DNA from: Trebouxia sp. TZW2008
Taxonomy: Eukaryota; Chlorophyta; Trebouxiophyceae; Trebouxiales; Trebouxiaceae
Reading direction: 5' to 3'
Assembly (NCBI GenBank): GCA_002118135.1
Contig: BDIU01000522.1
Coordinates: 1-63,498 of the forward strand
DNA: 63,498 nucleotides
Shown here: piece after piece, positions 32,274 to 43,948 of the stretch
How positions within the stretch are numbered: position 1 is the first letter of the stretch
Layout: each line of letters starts with the position of its first letter
Program-made: the position numbers and the translations under genes
The notes under the pieces: generated by a model
What the model saw: the letters and a program-made list of their open reading frames with translations, nothing else
Database searches by the model: none
What the model was told of the DNA's origin: nothing

Positions 32274-35200
32274 ATGCTGCGCTCGAGATTTTGGCTATAT
32301 TCGGTCCGCCAAGTCCGTCGACTGTACGACCATAGCAAGCTCCAACAAGCTGCCGTACAAGTAAGTGGCAGCTTTGTTTCCAAGATGTCTGCTTCCTCGC
32401 TATCAACCCATGCTCAAGGTGCCGCCCTCTTTTCAGAACACAGAAAACCTCAACCTACCTTCAGAGGTCACTCTGGTTGAAGTCAGTCCCCGCGATGGCT
32501 TGCAGAACGAAAAGAGTATGGTAAGCACGGCATCTGCCAGTCACTGCAGTCCTGTGCCTGACACAGTACATACGGAGGTGTTGCGCTCAGGTATCCACAT
32601 CTACCAAGATACAACTGATCGAGGGATTGGTGACAGCTGGACTGAAACAAGTCGAAGCAACTAGCTTTGTGAGTCCGAAATGGGTCCCGCAGATGGCAGA
32701 CGCAACAGAAGTATGTGAGGGCATACAAAGAAAGAGTGGTGTCAAATACCCAGTGCTTGTTCCAAACTTGAAGGTCAGCAAATGTTGCTGTCTGTCAAGA
32801 ATCACATCTTTCAGATTTCAAAACTTCAATGCCATCAGCATTGTCAGTACTGGTTGCATAAAGCTATGCTCATCAGCATGTCAGTATTGGTTGCATGGGG
32901 TACAAAGCATGTTTCTTACAATGTTGCAAATGTTTACATGCATGCCAGGTTGCAACAAACAGCGCAAAGTTTTGCATGGCCATGCAGGGCTTTCAGCGGG
33001 CACACAAAGCTGCTGTAACTGAGGTCGCAGTCTTTACTGCTGCTTCAGAGCAGTTTTGCATGAAGAACACTAATTGCAGCATTCAGGACAGCTTGAAGCG
33101 CATTGAGGATGTTGTTGCAGCAGCCAAAGATGCAAATGTGGCTGTCAGGGGCTATGTCTCCTGTGTCGTGGGCTGCCCCTATCAGGTGAGACACTTGCAC
33201 AAATATGTTCGTCTGCTTGCATGCTGTCAGACACTTGCACAAATAGCTCGTCTGCTCACATGCTGTAAGACATCTATGCAAGTGAATTATCTACCTGCAC
33301 GCCTTGTCAATCGCTGTCAGGCTGGAATCAAACACAACTCGGTAGGCTGCTTGCATGCCTCATCAGTCTCTGTCAGGCGATATTTGCACAAGATGAACGG
33401 CCTGCTTGCAGCCCACGTCGAGCCCGATTATGAGGTCTTAGGAGCCCAATATTGGTCTCATGCATGCTTGCACATGATGTTCATTCATCCAAATGATACT
33501 CTCAACAAACAAGTCCAGCTTCATCACATGGATCATGCATTAGTGATGTGCAGCAACTCACCTGTTGACTGTTGCATTGAGCAAGCATGTACAGTAACTT
33601 CTCTTTGTAATGACACTCAATATAAGGACATTTTTAATGTAGGAACAATGCAATTGGGAATCAATCACTGCATTCTGACTGCGATGGCACCTCTGAGTAA
33701 GGGCATTACATATAAGGACATTCTTGGTGAAAGCAGTTGTTGCAGTGGGAGGTCACCATAGCTGATTCGCTGCTGCAAGACCCACTTGTGCCATGCATAC
33801 AGACTGTGCGCAGTACAGTTGCCTGCAGGGTGAGGTGGATCCTAAGACTGCTGGCAAGATAGCAGGCAGGTTGTATGAGATGGGCTGCTATGAAGTGTCA
33901 ATGGGCGACACCATTGGCGTGGGCACATCAGCATCAGTTGCTGAGATGTTCAAGGTGCCGCTCTTTTGCTTACACTGTTGTGTTTATGTTGTTCTGCATG
34001 GCGCCGAATTGGTGCATACATGACAGCAGTCTCACATGCTGCGCACAGCTGCATGCTGAATAGCCTGATGCTGGCTGTCTGTGGCTACTGTGACGCATGC
34101 GCACTCTGATCAGATGTCATTAGGAATTGCTGTCTCTGTATGGCCAGTCTGTCTTGACTACAGTGTGTGCATTGGTCACACAAGCTGCTTGGCGTAGCAG
34201 GCTTGACTACAGTGCATGCATTGTTTCACACAAGCTGCTTGGCATAGCAGGCTTGACTTTCGTCAGTGGTGCATCTACAGCGCCGCAGTCCTGTATGACT
34301 GCAAGCATTCAACCTGCATGCTTGCATGCTATGCCTCCCACAAGAAGAACTTGTCACGTTTATCATCCAAAGGGCAGACTTTGAACAACCTGCTTTCAGA
34401 TCACTAAACAAAGTGCCAGCGTATGAATCTGCTTCCAGATGATCAATTAAATGAAGTGCAGGCTTGCAAGGATGTAGTGCCAGTGACAGCTCTGGCAGCA
34501 CACATGCATGACACCTACGGGCAAGCAGTGGCCAACATCCTCACCTCATTGGGGCTGGGCATCAAGGTCGTGGACACAGCTGTGGCTGGTTTGGGTGGCT
34601 GCCCATACGCCAAGGGAGCATCAGGTACAGTCACTTCTCCTTACAAGCAATGCACAGTGGCATTACCTGCAACTCTCAGTCTTGGCAACAGGCACTGGCG
34701 CTTTGCAAACATCGTCCTTGCGCTTTGCAAACATTGTCCTTCTGTTGGAAGTGCCCTTTCTCAGAGGTACGCTGCAGTCAGATTGCTGTCATTGGTGCCC
34801 GATTGCATTGATTCTACAATCAAGGTGTCCTGAACTCAAGTGCTCTTACAACAGGGAGTTACTGTACTGGCTGCTGTAGCTTACAACCAATATGTCAATA
34901 TGTCTACTGTGAGACCCAACATGGGATCATACAGACAATTTCGGGCTAGATCATATTAGTGTACCATGAGTGACAGCCAAGCTTGCTGTGCTCATGCCCT
35001 CAAACAATCTGAAATGTCAAAAGTCAAGCTGCGCAAAGTGTCTGTGATGCAAGCAGAGTTTGCATGCACATGCACAGTGCTGACGGCATCAATGATCGCG
35101 GATCTGAGCTTCTCTGCAGTCTGGTTGTGCTGCAAGCAGAATCTGTTTGCGCTAGATGTAGGCAGATGGCACAATGTCAGCCACTCTGATCTGAAATTAC

Positions 35201-35683
35201 TCTGTTTGATTACTGTCTGTTTGCTTCGCACATGCTGTGCTGATATAGCAGGATGTGAATGCAGTTCAGTGCTGACATTGTGATTGTGTAGACGAACTGC
35301 AGCGTCTGCCAAGCAGCTGACTTGGTCTTTTTTTTGCGTGCAATATTGGACTGCTGATCACAATGTCTTGTTACACAGAGGCTGGGGGCCGTAATCATGT
35401 ATTACCCCAGCCTGTGTCAGTCCATGCAGGCATGTCGCTCAGATTATTGCTCATCAGTTCACATCAGGACACAAGCGCGACAAGAGTTGGTGCTGCACTT
35501 GCAGGCAATGTAGCAACAGAGGATGTTGTGTACTTATTGAATGGGCTGGGGATCAAGCATGGTGTTGACATGGAGAAGCTATTAGACGTGAGCCAATTTA
35601 TTTCTGATGCTCTTGGACGGCCCAACAGCTCCCGAGCTGCCAAAGCCCTTCTAGCAGCAAGAGCAGATGCACCACAAAGCTAG
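32274..35683 (+). CDS. HMGCL: Hydroxymethylglutaryl-CoA lyase, mitochondrial
   Basis: Seven exons join exactly to 340 codons: 32274-32360, 32437-32520, 32591-32773, 32988-33185, 33829-33954, 34462-34624 and 35505-35683. The enzyme cleaves HMG-CoA to acetyl-CoA and acetoacetate in leucine breakdown. Exon 1 alone encodes an arginine-rich, acid-poor presequence ([18 protein letters not shown]), which argues for mitochondrial targeting. Catalytic and metal residues are visible: [10 protein letters not shown] (R48, D49), the HMHDTYG metal motif, and the signature loop [15 protein letters not shown] with C273. [15 protein letters not shown] and [14 protein letters not shown] are further family blocks. 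There is no peroxisomal C-terminal signal (ends APQS). Intron 6 starts exactly with a MITE terminus, and intron 5 carries another copy. Confidence 0.97.
33589..33730 (+). mobile_element. MITE copy 4 in HMG-CoA lyase intron 5
   Basis: Begins gtacagtaacttctctttgt, followed by the shared blocks aggacaatt-like spacing, gggaatcaatcactgc, attctgactgcgatgg and acctctgagtaagggc. The right terminus is truncated or diverged. It ends about 100 bases before the exon 5 acceptor. Confidence 0.75.
34625..34867 (+). mobile_element. MITE copy 5, starts at the HMG-CoA lyase intron 6 donor
   Basis: Both ends are intact: GTACAGTCACTTCTCCTTAC at the left and its inverted counterpart, ending GGGAGTTACTGTAC, at the right. 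The first base is the first base of intron 6, so the donor GT is the element's own terminus. The core holds agtcagattgctgtcattgg and the blocks shared by the family. A partial internal duplication (gcgctttgcaaacat twice) makes it longer than other copies. Confidence 0.88.
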
Positions 35684-36800
35684 CATGGCCCTTGCAAGCC
35701 ACAGTGTGACAGCAGTGCTACAGGGCAAATGGTCTTGTTGCAAGCGCAGAAGCTGACCGTTGAGCTGTCAATGACTGCAAAGCGTTTGTATCAGGCTCGT
35801 CGAAACGAGATTTTATTCATGCCAGTGTATGTACAACACAGCTCGACACGAACACACTGCATGTTCAGCAGTACTGAGGCATTGCATCGAGGAGGTAGAC
35901 TCATGCAGCAACATACACAATAGCAATTTGCAGCCGTACTGCTAATGCAAGTGGATGCACTTAACTGCTTGCTATAATCGAGGCAGGTGTGATGATTACT
36001 GCTAGCTTGCTTACAGCCCTTCTGCCAACCCCAAACTTGATACTTTCAATCATACAGCCTTTGTGCTGGGCCTGAAACAAATTGCCCTGTGCAATCTCTG
36101 TGTGGACCATCATTCTTCTAAACATCTGTTCAAATCACAATCGCAGACTCTATATTGCAGGCCAGGTGTTTTGCCATTGGTCATTCTCAGCTGGCTGACC
36201 CTAGAGTGTCTAAATAAAAGGCGATGAGTGTTGTGCACGACATCAACAGTACAGAAATCAATCAGGGTCCCATCCCCTGCCTGCCTTATTAGCACATGGA
36301 AGTGCTATACCATACACCCAAGACTATGGCTTGACTGAGGCGTCATTACGGCTAAATTCTATAGTAGGGTAGTGCTACACATCCTCTCCCATCAAGCAAT
36401 CAAAACTTCGGCTGCAACAAAACCAGGTTTGAACTTGATTCATTGAGTTCTTGAGAAATACTTGGGTGAGAACAGACATGCGCTGGCTGCCTGTCCATCA
36501 CTCACACACATACTTCTGGGCCCGCGCCTTGTACGCTCTGCTGCCCAGAGATTGCAGCAGCACAAGCAACTTGGCTAGACAAGCTGTCAATTACAGGGGG
36601 CCTGACTACCACATTACCAACGATATCCCCAATGCTGAAGCTCACGCGACCATATTGTCAAGGGCAAAGCTACAGCAGCTGACTGAAAGAGCAAAGTCTT
36701 GCAGTGATGCCTTCTCTAATCTAGCCTTGGGCACTCTCAGTGTTGGCCCTTGCTTACGTGGACCCTGTGTCTATGAGTGCAATGGTGTTGAAGGTCTGCA
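35684..36800. other. Convergent 3' region between HMG-CoA lyase and RAP gene
   Basis: 1.1 kb between facing stop codons. The 36451-36810 plus frame overlaps the last RAP exon in antisense and shows no family resemblance. I see no gene here. Confidence 0.5.
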
Positions 36801-39800
36801 CTACTGGTAGCCAAAAGCGTAGGCTGAGGCCAGCAAGTGAGAGAGATAAGCCTTCTGCTGCTCGGCATCTTCTGCACTGTTCCATTCATAAAACGGGATG
36901 CTGCGTACCACAAAGCCTCGAGACTCCAACATGCACCTGCAAGAGCACAGCTTCCATCGGACTACACTGCAGACCAATACAAGCCCTGCTCTACATTTAC
37001 TTATTGCATTATGATGTTCTTATTGCACCACCACCCATGACACATAGTAAACAAGGCGAACCCGGCATCCAGTGACTTCAAACTGAGCAAGGTCTTTGCG
37101 CAACAGTCATCCACAGCCCTGTCAGACAGTGGGCTAGAGTCAACATCATTGCCGTGCTAGCAAGTGTATGCTTACCAACTGCTACTGGCTAAATGCACAG
37201 ACTGTGAACAGCTGTGACAAGTGGGCTTTTTATTTTAAATACCCAGGGTGTAGAAGGAAGTGTGATGTTAATGCTTAGTCATGGAACAGAATCGCCTGCT
37301 GTGTTGAACAGGGGGTTATGAACAAAGGTCAAAGCATGCAGTAGCTGCAAGGTGATGAGTGCGGTGGCCTAAGTGGGCTTGCTGAGCCTGCCTAGCCCAT
37401 GTCTCTAATCAATGAATGAATGAGTGAATTAATGAATGAATGAATGAGTGAACGAATGAACGAATGAATGAATGAACGAGTGAAGGAAGGAAGGACGGAA
37501 GGAAGGAATGAATGGATGGAAGGAATGAGTGAGTGAGGTGGCTAACCTGCGGCCAACACTGCGTCCTAGAGGGCGGTGGGTGTTAGCTGAGAAGTGCGAG
37601 GGCCCCTCCACCTCCAGCACAACCTGCATCACCAGGCCATGTCACTCATTAGAGTTCCTTGTGACAGTGAGTTCCCTTTGTAAGGACACTCAATGTAAGG
37701 ACATCTTGGTGTGAGTACAATGCAGTTGTGAACCAATCTCTGCATTCTGATGACGTTGGCCCCTCTGGGTAAGGACAATTTGATGTAAGGACAACTTTCT
37801 GCATAATCAAAGCAGTCTTTACAAAGAGACGTCACGGTACAAAACCTGATTGTCCTTTTCCTCAAAGGAAGGAAAAAAGTTTGACCCCGCTTGAGGTACA
37901 GCAACAGCATGAGAGCAAAGCTAGACCCGATAGTGGGACCTCAAACATTGCAATAGACTTTGGATCACTGACCAGACATGCGTTGAGCCTGTGTGCTTTG
38001 CACAGTGCAGAACTAGCCAAGTGTGCTCGGCTAGTACACAAGCCGAGCAGGACTGATCAGCTCAAAGCAGTCTCGTCATACGACAAGCTATTGTTGACGA
38101 CCTGATTGTGCCATGCAGGCAGAACGCACATTGCAGCAAAGGCAAAAACAAGCTAGAATGCCTCAGGCAACACATCTGTTAGCATCACAAGCATGCGCTA
38201 CTGGCAGCTTTGCCCAAGTAGACTGCACAAGCTCAGGATGGTGCAGACAAGCAGGAGCAGCCGCACCTGTGTGTCTTGCAAAGCAATGTCAACACAGAAC
38301 AGGCCATCAGAGGTGATGTGCTCATTGCTGTGCCCCACTCCTAGGCTCCACAGTGCACTGGAAACCTCTTCATGCATTCGGCTGATGCGCCCAGTCTGCC
38401 TCACAGAGGACTTCCACACTGCTAGGGCACTTTCCAGCAGGGCTGGTGGGAAGCTGGCTGCTGGGGGAGGCCCTGCTGCTCGATGTGGTTGCGGTGCTGG
38501 CCGTACTGCAGATCAGAAACCAGGTTTCAGATTGTGTAGAACTGCAGCATGAGTATCAGAGTTGAGGCTGTACATTACTGCAGCATGGCTGTGGTTTGCA
38601 AGCTTGCCAATGTGCCGTCAATAAAAAAATAACACTTTTTAGTCCTTTTTTCCTCTTTAATTCCTGAACAGAGTAAGTTTTCAACAAAGAGTAAAGTGGC
38701 ATTAAATAGGTTGAACTCAGCAGACGTTATGAACCATCTGAAGTCTTGGCCAAGTTCTGAAACAATGCATGCCAAGATTTGTTTCAACCTTTTTATCGCC
38801 AACCAATCTTGATAAGGCTGCAAAGGGTCTCTTGATCAAGCTTAGCAGTGGTTGAGTGCTTGCATCAATCCTGGCTTGTGTGCGCACAATGCCAGTCAAA
38901 CAAGATCTTCCAACAAACTTTAAGCTTGATGATGATGGTTTCATACTTGGGGTTGTGACATTTCAATGCAGCTTCTCAAGCACGGAAAGCAAAGGTGTGC
39001 ACCTGTGGTATCTAGTAGCAGGTAGACTTGGTACATTTGATGCTTGTCGGCATCATCAAAGCTGGCAGCAGGCACATTAGCGAGCTTGTCTAGCAGGAGG
39101 CGCCAGGTGTCAGGAGTGCATGCCTTCAGAATGGCCAAAGCCCAGAACATGTTGGCCACCTCTTGGGGCTTGAACCTACAGAGATCTGGTCAGCATCAGG
39201 GGCTGTTTTGAAACACGCTGTCATGGTTGCAAAATCTACAGTAAACTGTTCAGCATCAGGGGCTGTTGTGAAACCACCTGTCATGGTAGCAGAACCTACA
39301 GTAAACTGTCCAGCATCAGGGGCTGTTGTGAAACACGCTGTCATGGTGGCAAAAGCTAAAGAAACTGGTCAGCAGATTTAAACTCAAAAAAGATGTCCAT
39401 CTTTGGCTGTTGGGAAGCGCCCTGTCTTGGTGGCAAAGCCCACGCTGACTGGATTCATGTCAAGTATGCAAGTGTAATCTGTGCAAAAAGCACAACAGCA
39501 TCTGGGGAAGCCACTGCCATCAAGACACCAAATGCAGACCAAAACGCATGTTGAACAAAAAGTGGCCAGTGAAATATAAGGCAGAGGACTTTGACAGTGG
39601 AACATAAGGTGAAAGGCTTGGACGCTAAAGCACAAGGCTGAGGGCTTGCAGACTCAATTATAACACTGAAGGCTTAGATACTGTAACACAAGACAGCAGT
39701 GAAGTACCACACTCATGCTTTCAATGATTGATTCTTCAAAACACTGGCGTGTTGCATGTCACTTTTTGGCGCCAGCGTATTGCGTATTTCACAACTTGCA

Positions 39801-42096
39801 CGACGTCTCAGTTGATACCCTCAAATACCATGCACAGCGCATTATGTATTGCTCACTTAGTATTATGTACGGTGATTCACGGCAAGGCAGAAACATACCT
39901 ATGCCAATGGCGCAGGCAGTACAGCGCTGCCGCCTGCAACAAGTCATTACAGGGGTAATGGAATAGCTTGGCATAGGCCCAGACGCTGTTGGTGATGTCC
40001 TGTGGGCTGAATTGCTCGATGCGTCGCGCAATCTGCACCGCAGAAGCATCCAGCAGTTGCACTCCAGGGTGGTGCTCCAGGGTCGCTAAGGCCCACAAGG
40101 TGTTAGCAATTTCCTGCGAAGTGTACTGAGGCAGGCTCTGAACGGCCCTTTGCGCTGTCACATCCAGCACCTCCCGGCCTGGATTGTAGCCTAGCTTGGC
40201 ATACGCCCAGAGGCTGTTGGAGATAGCTTGAGGGCGGAAATGCTGAATGCGTTCTGCCATTTGGGCTGCCATTGCATCCAGTAGAAGGTTGTTGGGGTCG
40301 TGACCCAAGGTTGCATATGACCACAGGGTGTTGGCGACTTCCTGAGGCTTGAAGCGCTGAATGGTGAAGACTGCCTGTCTTGCTGCACCGTCCAGCAGCT
40401 CAGAGCCTGGGTAGTGCCGCAGCGTGGCATATGCCCACAAGGTGTTTGAGATGTCCTGAAATGAAATATCGATGTTATAGTCAGCGAGTGACTTGAGTGA
40501 TAAAATTTAGCCTGCTGTACGGCCTACAGGAATAGGCTAAGGCATACCCGTTATCATGTCAGCATGGGCACACTTGTCAGACTAATCAGTCAATGCTGGA
40601 ATCAGCATTGGCAGACTTGCATGGAGGCAGTCAATTGCCACTATTTGTATCTGATTGCTGGGTTACAAAGCCTGACTAGCAAGCGTACTGAACAAACAAT
40701 GAACTGGCAGCACTATTGCACCAAAGCTCTCTTGTGTTCATCATGTGAGCAAGTCAATGACCAAATACAGACTTTCATTTGCGAGTCACGCCCATTCACG
40801 CCCATTGACATTCTGCGGTTTGCTACCATGACGCAAAGGGCCAGCAACGCCAAAACGCACGCAAGATTCACTGAGCCAACTGATCATTGCACGCTGAGAA
40901 CAGCATATTGCCGTCACAATACAAAGAGCCAGAATGCCAGAGGGCGTGCACAAAGCACACAAGTGAGCAGTCATTGCAAAATGCAGGAAGCTGTTTCAGT
41001 GGGAGAGCCTTCAATGTTTCTGTACTTCGACGTCCCAACTCAAAGAGCCAGGAATGCTGAAGCCCATGCACGGAACACAGTTGCTGCGTGTTGAGACCAA
41101 CATAAAGGGAATATAGCTGACCTGAGGCACTGATTTTGGGAAGTCAATGACCATCTGGTGAGCAGCTGCAGCCAGTAGGGACTCAGGGGGAGGGTACCCC
41201 AGCTTGGCATAGGCCCAAAGGGTGTTTGAAGTAGCTTGTGGTCTAAATGTAGTGATGATTGTCACTGCATGCTCTCCTATCTGATCTAAGGTGTCTCCGT
41301 CAGGGTAGTAACCAAGCGTGGCAAAGGCCCACAGAGTGTTTGATACTGCCTGTGCCTCAAACCTGTCAAGCAGCGTCTTGATAGCATAGATGAGCTGCTG
41401 GAACTGGTTGGTGTAGATGATGGAGGGTGGCTGGTTGGACAAGTTTGGCGGCTGCAGCTTTGCCAGTCTGTGCAAAGCTGTGGCAACGTTCACTTCATCA
41501 AACTGGTGAACAGAATCTGCTATGATGTCTAGGATCTGCTGGTAGTGCACTGCAGTGGCAAGGCGCTTGGTGATGGCTTTGTTGTGGCTGAAGTCATTGG
41601 CAGCACGTTTGCCAGCATGTGCTGTTGGACTGTTGCTGCCAGTGTATAGGCCCATGTTGTACATTGTTGCGCCTTGACCAGTCCTTGTGGCAGCTGCAAC
41701 GCCGATTGGGATCTGATTTGGATGCACTGGCGACTGCATCTTGTATCCCTGATATGTTGGCACAGCCTGTGGCATTGCACCCAACAAGGTAGCATGAGCA
41801 CCTTGCTGCCAGGCATCTCTGTATTGCCAGGCGTGCAGATCCCAGGGTGTTGGCAGATGCTGAGCCAGGCCAGAGGACCATGGGTCAAATGCATTGCTGC
41901 TGGCTGCTAGAGGCTGTGAAGCAATGCTGAGCTGATTCAGCCTTTCCAGTGCAGCCACCATAGCTTGGCTCTGGCTGCTGGGAGCCAAAGCATAGCCTGA
42001 GAGCTCGGCATGCACAGCCGGCCCAGGATGTTGCAGAACTTCTGCCGTGGTGCTGTTGCGCTGTGCCTCAGGTGTACTTCTGTCCCCAATAGCTGC
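36801..42096 (-). CDS. RAP-domain protein with OPR-like 38-residue repeats (organelle RNA-binding)
   Basis: Seven supported exons join in phase: 42096-41122, 40455-39899, 39175-39003, 38505-38267, 37623-37547 and 36936-36801, plus a first exon upstream (about 42.2-42.5 kb) that I could not fix. Eight helical repeats of 38 residues follow the pattern FxPQxxxNTLWAYAxLGxxP (for example FKPQEVANTLWSYATLGHDP). The C-terminal RAP domain spans three exons: EDGLF-like SDGLFCVDIAL, then VVLEVEGPSHFSANTHRPLG, then CMLESRGFVVRSIPFYEW. In green algae such OPR/RAP proteins bind chloroplast or mitochondrial transcripts and control their stability, splicing or translation. The upstream GC-rich frame at 42.25-42.53 kb is rich in Arg and Ser and could be the transit peptide, but it lacks a clean ATG-to-donor frame. 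(The list counts six coordinates because the first exon is unresolved.). Confidence 0.85.
37373..37546. repeat. (TGAA/TGAG)n tetranucleotide tract with shared palindromic tail, RAP intron
   Basis: A tail gtgggcttgctgagcctgcc + tagcccat (imperfect palindrome) is followed by an impure TGAA/TGAG/GGAA tract that stops at the RAP exon donor (37546). The same tail-plus-tract arrangement occurs at 53998-54170, also against an exon donor. Confidence 0.75.
37661..37840 (+). mobile_element. MITE copy 6, about 37 bases from the RAP-exon acceptor
   Basis: The left end is gtgacagtgagttccctttg and the right end agtctttacaaagagacgtc + acggtac. Internal blocks gaaccaatctctgcattctg and tctgggtaaggacaatttga match the family. 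It lies in the intron just upstream (minus sense) of the RAP exon that starts at 37623. Confidence 0.8.
39181..39385 (-). repeat. 60-bp minisatellite replicating a 3' splice site (RAP gene)
   Basis: Three units, with cagcatcagg at 39191, 39251 and 39311, plus a degenerate fourth. On the minus strand each unit ends ACTGTAG|GTTCTG or CTGTAG|ATTTTG, the same form as the real acceptor CTCTGTAG|GTTCAAG at 39176/39175. The unit length is a multiple of three, so both strands stay open across it; I do not read it as coding. Confidence 0.8.
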
Positions 42097-43948
42097 CTGC
42101 TGAGCTCAGAGCTAATTTGCTTCAGGTCAAGCTGACTGTAGCACCTCACCTGTCAAGAGCTGTATGCTGGATTGATCTGTGCCACGACAAACAGTACACA
42201 GGGCCTGCGCATGGTAGACGTCACTGCTGACTGATTGTATTGTATCTTCGCAGCAATGTCAAGCCGACAGCGCTCGCGTCGCACATGTACGTAACCGGGA
42301 AGCGTAAGCATGCAAAAGAGCCGAAATGAACACCGCTTGCTTACCGACAGCTGAATGTCTGCGTGCTCGTCTAGACATGAAGTGTGGACTCGGCTCCGGC
42401 CGCAAGGCAATCCTTGTCTTCGTGACGCTTGGCCTTGAACACAAGACAACGCAGACAGCAACAAGCAAGTGCGACGCAGTTTTTTGTGCGAGCGCGTCAC
42501 CGTTTTCAGCACACGGTGATTGACCTGTCACAACTTGCAGCTGCGGGTGTCCGCGATGCTGTCACATGCGACATGCGGCTAGTTCATACATCTTTACCTT
42601 CGCCTCCCGCACGTAGCTAAGTTTGATTTCACACATCACAAGACCGTAACAAGGCCTGTAACAGCGCGTAAATTGCAGGGATGAAGCAGCTGACAGCGTC
42701 ACATGGCGCCACGTGCTAGCTTAAAGGCCAGTAGTCACGGCTGCGATCAGTACGTAGATGACTCAAACATGACTGAATTCATCCACAGCGCATATCTGGT
42801 AGTCATCACCGCGCCTTGGCGCTTTCCACGAGTGGCGTGTGTGAAGATGGCAAGCACAGCGCAATGACCCAGCTGCCTCAGCCCGCGCGCCTGCTCTGGC
42901 AAGAACGTGCTGAGAGCCACACAAGATCTGGCTAGGCGTGTTCCGTCACCTAGCCAAACTCATCAGTCTGTTGTGAGCATGACTGCAGCTCACCAATTGC
43001 AAGTCAATGACTGCGGGAGCCTTTATTGATCTACTATAAAATCAATGAATGCATGTGACAGCAACTTTTGATTCGCTTCCTGCATGACAATATTTTCACT
43101 CTGGCTGATTGCCAGCTACAGAGCAGAGGATGTTCACAGCAGCATACTGTGTGTGCCACAGTGGCTTGCATTGCCACTTCAAGGCACAGCAAATGGCAAG
43201 AGAGCCTTCTGATGCTTCGACACCAACCTCTTGGCCATTTCAGCAGATTGGCATCAAACTCGTCTACACATAGTTGCAATTGACTGCAGTCCACAGTCTG
43301 CAGCTTCAAAACACATCTGTGAACAAAGCTGAATCAATTTAAGCAAAGCCGTCGACCAATTCTCTGACAGCTTTGCCTTGACATGTGACATGTTACAGTC
43401 TTGTGGAAAGTGAGTCCCCAGTTACCGGTAATTCACCAGTACTGCAAGGGCGACACGGCGTAGCATCCCTACAGCTGCTGAACAATTGCCCAGAAGCGTC
43501 ATGACATTATTTGATACTTAAGCTGAGAAGTCTGACACTACTGCTGTCTGATGTATGTGTATTGCATTATTTACCAAAAATGTCACATGGTCACACAGGC
43601 TTGTGGGGTTTAAGACTAACTTGATTTGGACAACGACACTATCAACAAACCAAGACGACTAGAACCACTGACTGTAAAGGCTTACGCCATTTGGAGCAAC
43701 ACTGGGCTATTATGTGGTCGATGCATAACTGCATGCTGCAGCTGCGATGCTGTTGCAATATTCAGACTGAGATTGTCTCCAAAGGATTGCTGCATGAGCA
43801 AGCCTGACCACTTTGCAGCTGCCAGCTGTAACAACTATGCTATGTGCGGGTTTGTGAGGGTAGTCCGTCAGCTTAGGTGTGAATGGTGTCACGGATACTT
43901 TCATGCCCAACTAAAGACTAGGTGTCAAGCCTGACTGAATTGCAGCTG
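42097..43948. other. RAP 5' region and MORN 3' flank
   Basis: 42.25-42.95 kb is GC- and CpG-rich and probably holds the RAP first exon and promoter. From 43.0 to 43.95 kb only scattered short frames occur on both strands, with no recognisable product. The MORN gene's 3' UTR should begin just below 43949. Confidence 0.4.

Noticed and set aside
36451..36810. 119-residue plus frame downstream of HMG-CoA lyase
   Set aside because: It overlaps the last RAP exon in antisense, starts without a supported promoter or exon partner, and matches no family.
37429..37632. Long serine/histidine-rich protein tail after the RAP motif
   Set aside because: It is the TGAA/TGAG microsatellite read through the donor; splicing at 37547 gives the normal RAP continuation RCMLESRGF.
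39163..39381. Repetitive plus frame of 72 residues
   Set aside because: It is the 60-base minisatellite at the RAP acceptor, open on both strands because the unit is a multiple of three without stops.
41674..41910. Plus-strand ORF antisense to the RAP gene N-terminal exon
   Set aside because: The minus frame has the repeat and phase-consistent structure; the plus frame has no motif.
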